Translations under genes and position numbers: made by a program
In this document: positions 16,675 to 24,349 of the stretch, one piece after another
How positions within the stretch are numbered: position 1 is the stretch's first letter
Layout: the number at the start of each line of letters is the position of its first letter
Source: DASQEH01 sp035633755
GTDB lineage: Bacteria; Actinomycetota; Actinomycetes; Propionibacteriales; Nocardioidaceae
Assembly (NCBI GenBank): GCA_035633755.1
Contig: DASQEH010000052.1
Coordinates: 1-64,000 of the forward strand
Length of the DNA: 64,000 bases
Reading direction: 5' to 3'
The notes under the pieces: generated by a model
Told to the model about the DNA's origin: nothing
What the model saw: only the letters and a program-made list of their open reading frames with translations
Databases searched by the model: none

Positions 16675-17852
16675 GCGAGAGGCATGTGGTGGCAGCTCTC
16701 GATACCGAACTGCTGGACCTGGTGCGGGCGGGGCTCGCGCGTCAGGGAGGCACTGCCTCCGCCGCTCGAGTCGCCGAGATCATGCGGGCACAAGGGCGAC
16801 TGGTAGGCGACGCAGCAGTGCTGGATGTCGTCGAGGCTCTGCGCCGCGATACAACCGGCCTAGGACCGCTCGAGGAGCTCCTCCAGCTCGACGGCGTCAC
16901 CGACATCGTCGTCAACGGTCCGGACGAGGTCTTCGTGGACCTCGGGCGAGGGCTTCAGCGCGCGTCTGTGCACTTCAGCGACGACGCGGCCGTTCGACGC
17001 CTCGCTCAGCGGTTGGCCTCGAGGGGTGGACGGCGACTCGACGATGCGTCGCCGTACGTGGACGTCCGGCTGGACGACGGGAGCCGTTTCCACGCAGTGC
17101 TGGCCCCGGTCGCACGCAGAGGGACCTGCCTGTCCATCCGCGTGCCGGCCCGACGCGCGATGAGCCTCGCCGAGCTGGTTGCGGCGAGGACGGTCGACGA
17201 GAAGGGCGCGCAACTGCTCGATGATCTCGTCAGGTCCAAGATCGCGTTCCTGGTGTCGGGAGGTACCGGAAGCGGGAAGACGACGTTGCTCGCCGCCCTC
17301 CTGTCGTGCGTTCCCAGTACTGAGCGCATCGTCGTGGTCGAGGACGCCACTGAGCTCGCGCCGCGCCACAGCCATGTTGTCTCGCTCGAGTCTCGCCAGC
17401 CCAACGTCGAGGGGATCGGCGAGATATCCGTGCGCGACCTTGTTCGCCAAGCCTTGCGGATGCGTCCGGACCGGCTGGTCGTCGGCGAGGTGCGTGGCGG
17501 CGAGGTGGTCGACCTGCTGGCAGCGCTGAACACCGGGCACGAAGGCGGCTGCGGCACCATCCACGCCAACTCGGGCCGCGACGTTCCGGCCAGGATGGAG
17601 GCTCTTGGTGTCGCGGCTGGCCTCGACCGCACAGCCGTGCACGCTCAGCTCGCTTCTGCTCTGCACGTGGTGATCCATCTGCGCAGGAGGCGCGATGGCA
17701 CTCGTTGGGTGAGTGAGGTAGCCACCTTGACAAGGCAAGCGAACGGCTTGGTCGAGGCGGTTCCGGCAGTGAGCTTCGCCCACGACGGTACGACGTCGAT
17801 CGGACCGTCGGTCGAGGTGCTCGAGGCGCTTCTCTCGAGCCACGGGACGTGA
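16671..17852 (+). CDS. tadA: TadA/CpaF-type secretion ATPase
   Basis: A 393-residue traffic ATPase that powers assembly of Flp-type pili from the cytoplasmic side. The GTG at 16671 overlaps the ssd stop. Walker A is GGTGSGKTT at about 198-206. VVVEDATEL, RMRPDRLVVGEVRGGE and TGHEGGCGTIHAN give the Asp box, Walker B and His box in the usual order. It corresponds to Rv3659c and overlaps the tadB gene by 4 bases. Confidence 0.92.
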   Translation: MSERHVVAALDTELLDLVRAGLARQGGTASAARVAEIMRAQGRLVGDAAVLDVVEALRRDTTGLGPLEELLQLDGVTDIVVNGPDEVFVDLGRGLQRASVHFSDDAAVRRLAQRLASRGGRRLDDASPYVDVRLDDGSRFHAVLAPVARRGTCLSIRVPARRAMSLAELVAARTVDEKGAQLLDDLVRSKIAFLVSGGTGSGKTTLLAALLSCVPSTERIVVVEDATELAPRHSHVVSLESRQPNVEGIGEISVRDLVRQALRMRPDRLVVGEVRGGEVVDLLAALNTGHEGGCGTIHANSGRDVPARMEALGVAAGLDRTAVHAQLASALHVVIHLRRRRDGTRWVSEVATLTRQANGLVEAVPAVSFAHDGTTSIGPSVEVLEALLSSHGT

Positions 17853-18664
17853 TCGGCCTGGCGGGTCAGCACGCGGTTCTCGTGCTTGCCGTGCTCGGAC
17901 TGTCCTGGGCCCTGAGTTGGCGTGGCGGCCCTCACCGTATCGGGGAGATTCACGCCCCGCCGCCACCCGAACAGTGGCCCGCGGTGACCGGGGCGATGAG
18001 GATCGCCATCCCCATAGGCTGCCTGGCAGGAGTTGTCTGGGGCGCCGGGGCCCTCCTGACGGGCGTCGGCGTCACCGCCCTGATTGGCACCCTCGCTGCG
18101 CGCCGTTTGCTGGGCCATCGAGCGGCACGGCGGATGCGCCGCGAGCGGCAACTGGCGGTGATCGGTGTCTGCGACGCACTCGCGGCCGAACTCACGGCGG
18201 GGCTGTCCGCGACGCGGGCAGTGGAGCGTGCATTCGGTGCGTACAGCGAGTGGACGAGTGTGGTGACGGCTGTACGTGTCGGAGGAGACGTGGTTGCCAC
18301 CCTTCGCCATGCTGCCGCCAGCCCCGGCGCCGAAGGGTTGCGCGCGATTGCTGCCGGCTGGGAGATCGCTGGAAGGTCGGGAAGCGCATTGGCAACGGTG
18401 CTGGACCGGGTCGCGACGGGGCTTCGCACTGATGACGAGGCTCGCGCCGAGGTCACGGCGTCGTTGGGACCGCCCCGCGCCACCGCCCGCATGTTGGCGT
18501 TGCTTCCCGTCTTCGGGTTGATGCTGGGATCGTCCATGGGCGCGCAACCTGTGGCGTTCCTCTTGGCCACCCCCATAGGTCTGGTATGCCTGTCCGGCGG
18601 AGTCGTGTTAGCTCTCGCAGGCGTCTTCTGGGTGGAGCGCCTCGCCTCAGCGGCCGAGCTCTGA
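17849..18664 (+). CDS. tadB: TadB-like pilus assembly membrane protein
   Basis: A 271-residue inner-membrane protein with a GTG start overlapping the tadA stop. Hydrophobic segments lie near residues 9-25 and 50-80 and at the C-terminus, 208-265. A soluble GspF/T2SSF-type helical domain lies between them (GVCDALAAELTAGLSATRAVERA). It is expected to form the platform on which the TadA ATPase acts. Confidence 0.85.
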   Translation: MIGLAGQHAVLVLAVLGLSWALSWRGGPHRIGEIHAPPPPEQWPAVTGAMRIAIPIGCLAGVVWGAGALLTGVGVTALIGTLAARRLLGHRAARRMRRERQLAVIGVCDALAAELTAGLSATRAVERAFGAYSEWTSVVTAVRVGGDVVATLRHAAASPGAEGLRAIAAGWEIAGRSGSALATVLDRVATGLRTDDEARAEVTASLGPPRATARMLALLPVFGLMLGSSMGAQPVAFLLATPIGLVCLSGGVVLALAGVFWVERLASAAEL

Positions 18665-18670
18665 GAAACA

Positions 18671-19399
18671 GTGGTCTTTGTCTGCGCGGCCAGCGTGTTC
18701 GCGCTCGTCTGGTGCATGAGCGGGGGCACTGCCAACGCCAGGTTGCGGCAGGAGCGAGTCGATCCAAGGGCCCGCGCGGTGACCGTACGGCTGCCGGTCG
18801 AGAACGTCCGGGGCCGGCTTGTGATGTGCGGTACCTCCTGCATGGCTATTGGCTGGCTGGTAGGAGGGGCCTTCGGGGCTGCGGCGGGGCTGCCGCTCGG
18901 CACCCTTCTCAGTTGGTGGATCGGCAGGTTGACTTCTCCGCAGCAGGCCCGGGCTCAGGCGGAGATCGAGCGGGACCTTCCCCTAGCTGCTGACCTGCTC
19001 GCCGCGTGCGCGGCCGTCGGTCGCCCCATTGACCAGGCTCTACGTCTGGTGTCAGCGGCCGTCGGAGGGGAGCTAGGCGAGCGACTGGGGGCCGTGCATG
19101 CGCGTCTCGCGCTCGGTGCTGATCCACTCAACGAATGGCAGCGCGCAGCGTCTGATCGACAGATCGCGCCTCTTGCTAGAGCCCTGATACGAAGCCTCGA
19201 GTCGGGCGCGCCGCTGGCTTCCGGCCTGACGCGACTGGCCGACGACTGCCGCCGAGAACGCCGGACGCGAACCCAGCTGCGAGCGCGCAACGTGGGAGTC
19301 CAAGCCGCTGGTCCCCTTGCCTTGTGCTTCCTGCCCGCATTCATGCTCATCGGTGTGGTCCCCACCGTCGCGGGTGCGTTCTCCACCTTGGTGCTGTGA
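18671..19399 (+). CDS. tadC: TadC-like pilus assembly membrane protein
   Basis: A 242-residue GspF-family protein with a GTG start 6 bases after tadB. It has a hydrophobic N-terminus, a membrane segment at about 55-80, a helical T2SSF domain (ERDLPLAADLLAACAAVGRPIDQAL) and a C-terminal membrane helix (LALCFLPAFMLIGVVPTVAG). It is the partner of TadB and corresponds to Rv3657c. Confidence 0.85.
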   Translation: MVFVCAASVFALVWCMSGGTANARLRQERVDPRARAVTVRLPVENVRGRLVMCGTSCMAIGWLVGGAFGAAAGLPLGTLLSWWIGRLTSPQQARAQAEIERDLPLAADLLAACAAVGRPIDQALRLVSAAVGGELGERLGAVHARLALGADPLNEWQRAASDRQIAPLARALIRSLESGAPLASGLTRLADDCRRERRTRTQLRARNVGVQAAGPLALCFLPAFMLIGVVPTVAGAFSTLVL

Positions 19400-19409
19400 A
19401 TGTGCTGAA

Positions 19410-19427
19410 GCGGCCTGAGTCAGCCGC
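19410..19427 (+). terminator. weak hairpin after tadC
   Basis: GCGGC (19410-19414) pairs with GCCGC (19423-19427), with three further inner pairs, 11 bases after the tadC stop. There is no T-run. It may attenuate transcription before the pilin gene or protect the upstream message. Confidence 0.3.
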
Positions 19428-19663
19428 AGTTCTCTGAGGTGCTCCTCACGCGGGGGATGTGCCCCTTCGACGTGCTCAGATGCGGCTTGGTAGCCCGCGT
19501 GAGGCCACCGAGCGATTGTCCCCAAGCGTCGACGACCCCGGCGGCACGTCAACAGCGGTCAGATTCCTCGTGGTCGGCTCACGCGAACACCCCGAGGCTG
19601 GACCCAGCAACCATCGCTACCGCGGACATCAACGTGCGCGGTCACTGGAAAGGACACCTCACC

Positions 19664-19864
19664 ATGTCGCAGCACATCGCCTCAGTCGCAATAGGACTCG
19701 CCTCGAAGCGAGAGGAGGCAGGAATGAACACAGCCGAGTATGCCGTCGGGACCGTGTCCGCATGCGGCTTCGCCGGACTGCTTTACAAATTGCTGACGTC
19801 AGACGTCGGCCAGGGCCTGCTCGAAGGCATCTTCTCCAAGGTCACCGGCCTGTTGCCCTTCTGA
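19664..19864 (+). CDS. DUF4244 Flp-like pilin
   Basis: A 66-residue pilin candidate with an ATG start and a GGAAAGGA ribosome-binding site. The sequence EEAG|MNTAEYAVGTVSACGFAGLL has the type IV prepilin pattern: Gly at -1, Glu at +5 and Tyr at +6, then a hydrophobic helix. This is the actinobacterial DUF4244 family (Rv3656c). It is preceded by 264 bases without a gene, so it may have its own promoter for high expression. It should form the shaft of the tad pilus. Confidence 0.88.
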   Translation: MSQHIASVAIGLASKREEAGMNTAEYAVGTVSACGFAGLLYKLLTSDVGQGLLEGIFSKVTGLLPF

Positions 19865-19935
19865 CCCCTCTCTCCGCGGGGCGAGCCGGCAGCGGCCCGC
19901 CCCGCCCGAAGGGTCTACCTGAGCACCGCGGAGGC

Positions 19936-20481
19936 ATGATGACGACGTCCACAACGAACCTTCGAGCGCAGCCGGAATTCCGCTCTGCCGAAGTGCACCC
20001 GCGGTTCCGCGCCGAAGCGAGTCCGCGGCCCGGCTCCACCGAAGCGAATCCGCTGCCTGGCTCCGCCGAAGCGCACGCGCGGTCTGGCTCGGCTGAAGGG
20101 CATCCGCTGCCCTGCTCCGTCGGAGAGCAGGGGATGGTCACAGCAGAAGCCGCCCTGGTACTGCCCATGGTCGCGGCCTTCTGCCTGGTCCTGGTGTGGC
20201 TCGTGTCGGTAGGGGTCGCACAGGTCCAGGTGGTGGATGCGGCCCGAGACGCCGCCCGCGCCATCGCGCGTGGCGAGGACCAGGACGTCGCAGCAACCGC
20301 CGCTCGCCGGACTGCCCCCGATGGCTCACACGTGGAGTTCGACGCCTCGGCGGAGGTGGTGACAGTGCGGGTGTCGGTGCAGGCGACGGCCCCACGCTGG
20401 CTTCTCGTACCGCTGCCAGCCATCCCTGTCGGATCGAGCTCGACAGTCGAGGTAGAGGGCGATGTCGACACGCACCTCTGA
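19936..20481 (+). CDS. TadE-like pseudopilin with repeat-containing leader
   Basis: A 181-residue protein from the ATG at 19936; a second ATG follows directly and may be used. The prepilin-type site is Gly66|Met67-Val-Thr-Ala-Glu71, followed by a hydrophobic helix, as in TadE (Rv3655c position). The leader before that site is 66 residues, far longer than usual. It contains a tandem nine-residue repeat of the form x-G-S-A-E-x-H-P-x. The mature part has about 115 residues. The gene overlaps the next one by 20 bases. Confidence 0.82.
   Translation: MMTTSTTNLRAQPEFRSAEVHPRFRAEASPRPGSTEANPLPGSAEAHARSGSAEGHPLPCSVGEQGMVTAEAALVLPMVAAFCLVLVWLVSVGVAQVQVVDAARDAARAIARGEDQDVAATAARRTAPDGSHVEFDASAEVVTVRVSVQATAPRWLLVPLPAIPVGSSSTVEVEGDVDTHL
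19978..20109 (+). repeat. 27-base tandem repeat inside the TadE-like gene
   Basis: Five degenerate units (27, 24, 27, 27 and 27 bases) share a core like CTCCGCCGAAGCGxAxCCGC. They encode nine-residue units within the leader region. The units keep the reading frame. Confidence 0.75.
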
Positions 20482-20860
20482 CGAACCTGGCGTCCCGGCC
20501 GTCATCAAGAAGCCCAGATATCGCAGCGACGACGGCGTTGCGACGGTATGGGCGGCGGCATGGATCTTCGTGTGCTTGATGGTCGGATGGCTCGGCATGC
20601 TTGCCGCTGCAGTGGTGGCGGCGCAGCACCACCTCGACGCGGCCGCTGACCTTTCCTCGCTGTCGGCGGCGGCCCGGCAGCAGCGCGGTGGCGACGCCTG
20701 TACGGCCGCAGCGCAGATAGCCGAGGCCAACTCGGTGACGCTTGCACAGTGCGCTCTCGAAGGAGCGGACGTCGTGGTGACCGTCACGGACGCGATCCGG
20801 TTGCCGTTCAGCGTCGACGGCAGGCTCACCTCGACTGCTCGAGCCGGCCCACCGGTCTGA
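20462..20860 (+). CDS. Rv3654c-like TadE-related protein (helicase/secretion neighbourhood)
   Basis: A 132-residue protein with an ATG start inside the end of the TadE-like gene. The sequence DDGVATVWAAAWIFVCLMVGWLGMLAAAVVAAQHHLDAAADLSSLSAA is the hallmark of the short TadE/TadF-like family found between tad genes and the DUF1998 helicase. One membrane helix lies at about 28-52, followed by a small extracytoplasmic domain with Cys80 and Cys97. It is the last gene of the pilus operon. Confidence 0.82.
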   Translation: MSTRTSDEPGVPAVIKKPRYRSDDGVATVWAAAWIFVCLMVGWLGMLAAAVVAAQHHLDAAADLSSLSAAARQQRGGDACTAAAQIAEANSVTLAQCALEGADVVVTVTDAIRLPFSVDGRLTSTARAGPPV

Positions 20861-20861
20861 A

Positions 20862-20932
20862 GGCAGGCTGCGGTGGATCGGCAGGCTGCGGTGGATGGAA
20901 GGCTGCGGTGGATGGAAGGCTGCGGTGCAGTC
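20862..20932. repeat. 17/18-base tandem repeat between pilus and lapA-like genes
   Basis: Four consecutive copies of a GGCAGGCTGCGGTGGATS-type unit at 20862, 20880, 20898 and 20915; the third is 17 bases long and the fourth diverges at its end. The array fills the gap between two convergent genes. Confidence 0.75.
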
Positions 20933-21320
20933 AGCGCTCTCGTGGTGCAGAGTCGAAATGGTCGTCGGGGCCAGGCGTCGACGCTCCACCGGTCGGCGTT
21001 CCTCCCGCTGAGGTGCTTCCCAGCGGAGTGCCCCCCGTCGATGTGCCTCCTGTCGATGTACCCGAGGCGGACGCAACCTGACTGCGCAGCTGCTTGGTCT
21101 CCTTGCGACGCCTGCGGCTGCGCTTCAACCCCTCCCAGAGCAGTGAGAGGCCGAACGCCAGCAGCGCAAGGGCGACAGCTCCCGCGATGAAGACGAAGCC
21201 CACGCTCGTGTCGACGTCGAAGTAGTGCAGGTCGATCTGCACTGGATCGTTTCCGCGAAAGATGACAACCAGCGAGACCAGCGTTACCGCGACAAGGACG
21301 AAGATCCCCAGGGCGATCAT
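20931..21320 (-). CDS. LapA-domain (DUF1049) membrane protein
   Basis: A 129-residue protein with an ATG start. It has two membrane helices at about 4-22 and 40-62, separated by a short loop (FRGNDPVQIDLHYF), which is the LapA/DUF1049 signature. A basic stretch KRSRRRRKETK follows, then six pentapeptide repeats of the type G-T-[SP]-x-G at 87-116, encoded by 15-base repeats. In other bacteria LapA-like proteins act in lipopolysaccharide assembly regulation. A role in this Gram-positive is unknown. Confidence 0.75.
   Translation of the reverse strand: MIALGIFVLVAVTLVSLVVIFRGNDPVQIDLHYFDVDTSVGFVFIAGAVALALLAFGLSLLWEGLKRSRRRRKETKQLRSQVASASGTSTGGTSTGGTPLGSTSAGGTPTGGASTPGPDDHFDSAPRER
20973..21062 (-). 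repeat. 15-base tandem repeat encoding GTSTG-type pentapeptides
   Basis: Six 15-base units at the C-terminus of the LapA-like gene encode GTSTG, GTSTG, GTPLG, STSAG, GTPTG and GASTP. Confidence 0.7.
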
Positions 21321-21414
21321 GAGGCAATCCTCCCACGCGGTGCCCGGATGGGCTCACCGTCCGCTCCCGTGCACAAGCCTGTCCACGTGCCGCCCGCGCG
21401 AGCCGAGACCTCTG

Positions 21415-23736
21415 TCACGAGGCCTTCCTGAGCAGCACGTCCAAAAGCCGGATCGCACCAGCCTTGTCGAGTGGGTGGTTCCCGTTGCCACACTTCGGCG
21501 ACTGCACACAGGACGGGCAGCCGTCGCCGCACCGGCACGCCGCGATCGCCTCTCGGGTAGCACCCAGCCAACCGGCGGCTGCTCCGAAACCGCGTTCTGC
21601 AAAGCCGGCACCACCGGGATGTCCGTCGTACACGAACACTGTCAGCAGGCCGGTGTCCTCGTGAACCACCGTCGACACCCCGCCGATGTCCCAGCGGTCG
21701 CAGGTGGCGAACAAGGGCAGCAGCCCGATGGACGCGTGCTCAGCGGCATGCGCAGCACCTGGCAGGTCGCGGAGGTCGACCTCCGACTCGTTAAGCTGCT
21801 GGGATGACAGGGTCCACCAGACGGCCTTGGTCACCAGATGACGAGGCGGCAGGTCGAGGGGCACCTCGCCCAGGACCTCACCCGTCGCTCGCCGCTTGAG
21901 GAACCCCACGACCTGCGACGACACCTCGACCGAGCCGAAGCACAGTGTCGCGTCACCCCACGACTGCTCGAGGTCGACGTCGATGATCCGGATGTCGGTG
22001 ATCTCACGTGCGGTCGTCGAGTAGTCCGGCCGTGCGACATCCACCACCGCGACGCCTTCCTCCAGGTCCAGTGTCTCCACCAGGTACGTCTCGCCGAGGT
22101 GGACGTACATCGCTCCTGCGTGCACGGCCGAATGGGCGGAGGCCGCGTCGACCGTACCGATCAGACGGCCGGTGGAGCCCTCGACGATCCGTACCGGGTT
22201 GCCGCCGCTGGAGCGGATGTCGGCTAGGTCGGCTGCTCGGTCACGGCGGGTCCAGAACCACCCCCGTGAACGTCGCCGAAGGTACCCGGCCTGCTCGAGC
22301 GACGCCACGACGTGCGCGACGTCGCCGGTGAACAAGGAGAAGTCGGACTCCTCCAACGGGAGTTCCTGGGCAGCTGCGCACAGGTGCGGAGCGACCACGT
22401 AGGGGTTGGCCGGGTCGAAGACGGTCGCCTCAACCGGAGCGCCCAGAAGCTGGTCGGGGTGCGTCACGAGATAGGTGTCGAGGGGATCGTCGCGAGCGAC
22501 CAGAATTCCGAGGCCGCCCTGGCCCTCGCGGCCGGATCGGCCGATCTGTTGCCACATCGACGCGCGAGTGCCCGGGAAGCCCGCCATCACGACGGCGTCC
22601 AGTCCGTCGATGTCGATCCCGAGCTCGAGGGCGTTCGTCGCCGACACCGCGAGCAGATCGCCGCGCTTGAGCTGCTGTTCGAGCTCTCGACGGTCCTCTG
22701 GCAGGTAGCCCCCTCGGTACGGTGCGACCCGCTCGGCGAGCTCGCCGTCGACGGCTGCCAGGGCGGTCCGTGCCTGCAGGGCGACCGTTTCGGCACCTCG
22801 ACGGCTGCGCACGAACGCCAGCGTGCGCACGCCGTCGGCGACCAGGTCGGCCACCAGCTCCGCGGTCTCGGACGCCGCCGAACGGCGTACGGGCGCGCCC
22901 TGCTCGCCGTGCAGCGCAGTCAGGGGAGGCTCCCACAGCGCGACCGCCGTCGGACCTCGCGGGGAGCCGTCGGCGACCACCGCTTCGACGGGCTCGCCGA
23001 TGAGCCGGGAACCGCTCACGTCAGGGGTGGCGGCCGTGGCCGATGCGAGCACGAAGGTGGGGGAGGCGCCGTAGTGGGCGGTCACCCGGCGCAGTCGCCG
23101 GACGATCTGCGCGACATGGGCCCCGAACACACCCCGGTAGTGGTGACATTCATCGATCACCACGTACCTCAACGCTCCCCAGAAGGGTGCCCATCGCGCA
23201 TGAGACGGCAGCAAGGACCGGTGCAGCATGTCGGGGTTCGTGAGGACGTAGTTCGCGTGGTTGCGAGCCCAGTCCCGTTCCTCACGCGACGAGTCCCCGT
23301 CATAGGCCGCGGCTCGAACGCCCGGCACACCGAAGGACGACATGGCGCCGAGCTGGTCGTGGGCAAGAGCCTTGGTGGGGGAGAGGTAGAGAACCGTCTC
23401 CCCTCGGGCTCCGGGCTTCTGCGTAGTGGAGGCAATCGCCGACAATGCGGGCAGCAGGTAGGCCAGCGACTTGCCGGACGCCGTACCCGTCGCAACGACG
23501 GTGTGGCGACCCTCGAAGGCCGCCGTGGCCGCCGCTGCCTGATGGGTCCACAGGCCGACGACACCTCGCCGAACCGCCGCCTCCACCACGGAAGGGTGCA
23601 CCCACTCAGGCCAGGGCACGACTTGGGCGTCTCGCGCCGGCCGCATCTCCAGATGGGTCAGTCGATCGCGGCGACCCGGGGGAGCGGCAAGGCGGAGGGC
23701 CGCCGCCTCGGGATCGAACGCCCGACTCCTCACCAT
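21415..23736 (-). CDS. DEAD/DEAH-box helicase with DUF1998 domain
   Basis: A 773-residue superfamily 2 helicase. The ATG at 23736 is used because AAGGAG lies 10 bases upstream; the open frame begins 19 codons earlier. Motif I is ATGTASGKS, motif II DECH and motif VI QQIGRSGREGQGG. The C-terminal DUF1998 domain has four clustered cysteines in CRCGDGCPSCVQSPKC, likely binding zinc or iron. It belongs to the Rv3649/MrfA group, which unwinds damaged DNA in Bacillus mitomycin repair. A DNA repair role is inferred from that. Confidence 0.88.
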   Translation of the reverse strand: MVRSRAFDPEAAALRLAAPPGRRDRLTHLEMRPARDAQVVPWPEWVHPSVVEAAVRRGVVGLWTHQAAAATAAFEGRHTVVATGTASGKSLAYLLPALSAIASTTQKPGARGETVLYLSPTKALAHDQLGAMSSFGVPGVRAAAYDGDSSREERDWARNHANYVLTNPDMLHRSLLPSHARWAPFWGALRYVVIDECHHYRGVFGAHVAQIVRRLRRVTAHYGASPTFVLASATAATPDVSGSRLIGEPVEAVVADGSPRGPTAVALWEPPLTALHGEQGAPVRRSAASETAELVADLVADGVRTLAFVRSRRGAETVALQARTALAAVDGELAERVAPYRGGYLPEDRRELEQQLKRGDLLAVSATNALELGIDIDGLDAVVMAGFPGTRASMWQQIGRSGREGQGGLGILVARDDPLDTYLVTHPDQLLGAPVEATVFDPANPYVVAPHLCAAAQELPLEESDFSLFTGDVAHVVASLEQAGYLRRRSRGWFWTRRDRAADLADIRSSGGNPVRIVEGSTGRLIGTVDAASAHSAVHAGAMYVHLGETYLVETLDLEEGVAVVDVARPDYSTTAREITDIRIIDVDLEQSWGDATLCFGSVEVSSQVVGFLKRRATGEVLGEVPLDLPPRHLVTKAVWWTLSSQQLNESEVDLRDLPGAAHAAEHASIGLLPLFATCDRWDIGGVSTVVHEDTGLLTVFVYDGHPGGAGFAERGFGAAAGWLGATREAIAACRCGDGCPSCVQSPKCGNGNHPLDKAGAIRLLDVLLRKAS

Positions 23737-23845
23737 TCCGCCTACACTCCTTGCATCGATGCCGACGCCTAGCCTCACTGCCAAGGTTGCCACGCGGTTC
23801 GATGAGGTTCGGCCCCTGAGTTCGCATCACCGCATGAGGAGTTCC

Positions 23846-24178
23846 GTGGACCTCTCGTTGGACGACCGCGCCGCAGCCGACAGTGTTGTGGTGGCCGTCC
23901 GGGGACAGGTCGACGTCTACACGGCGCACGACCTCCGGGACCGGCTCACTGGCTTCGTCGACGCGGGGGAGAGGCACCTCATCGTCGATCTCGGAGGGGT
24001 GGAGTTCCTGGACTCCACGGGCCTCGGGGTTCTCGTGGGGGCGCTCAAACGGGTCCGGGCAAGGGACGGCTCACTTCAGCTCGTCTGTAGTGAGGAACGA
24101 CTGCTGAGGATCTTCCGGATCACCGGTTTGGACAAGGTTTTCCTCATCCATGCTTCCGTGGAAGCGGCCTCTTCCTGA
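23846..24178 (+). CDS. bldG: BldG-like anti-sigma factor antagonist (STAS domain)
   Basis: A 110-residue single STAS domain. The GTG at 23846 has a GAGGAG ribosome-binding site 4 bases upstream and gives a protein starting (M)DLSLDD, which lines up with Streptomyces BldG. The phosphorylatable serine is Ser57 in LDSTGLGVLVG, the same number as in BldG. BldG controls sporulation and antibiotic production by sequestering anti-sigma factors when unphosphorylated. The anti-sigma gene that follows bldG in Streptomyces is missing here; hppA comes next. Confidence 0.88.
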   Translation: MDLSLDDRAAADSVVVAVRGQVDVYTAHDLRDRLTGFVDAGERHLIVDLGGVEFLDSTGLGVLVGALKRVRARDGSLQLVCSEERLLRIFRITGLDKVFLIHASVEAASS

Positions 24179-24349
24179 GACCAGTTTCGCCATTACTGTG
24201 CGTCACGTATCGCTGACACCCGTCGAGTCGCTAGACTCCGCGCGTCGGCGGGGCAGTAGTGCCATTGCCCGGGGAAGCTGTCCGATGGCAGCAAAACTGT
24301 CTAATCGTCGCCACGACGCCTCAGCGCCGTGGCCCAGTGGAGGTACTGA

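Noticed and set aside
22312..23772. Long plus-strand open frame (486 codons) opposite the helicase gene
   Set aside because: It is the mirror frame of a high-GC gene. It has no domain, and the minus-strand helicase motifs are unambiguous.
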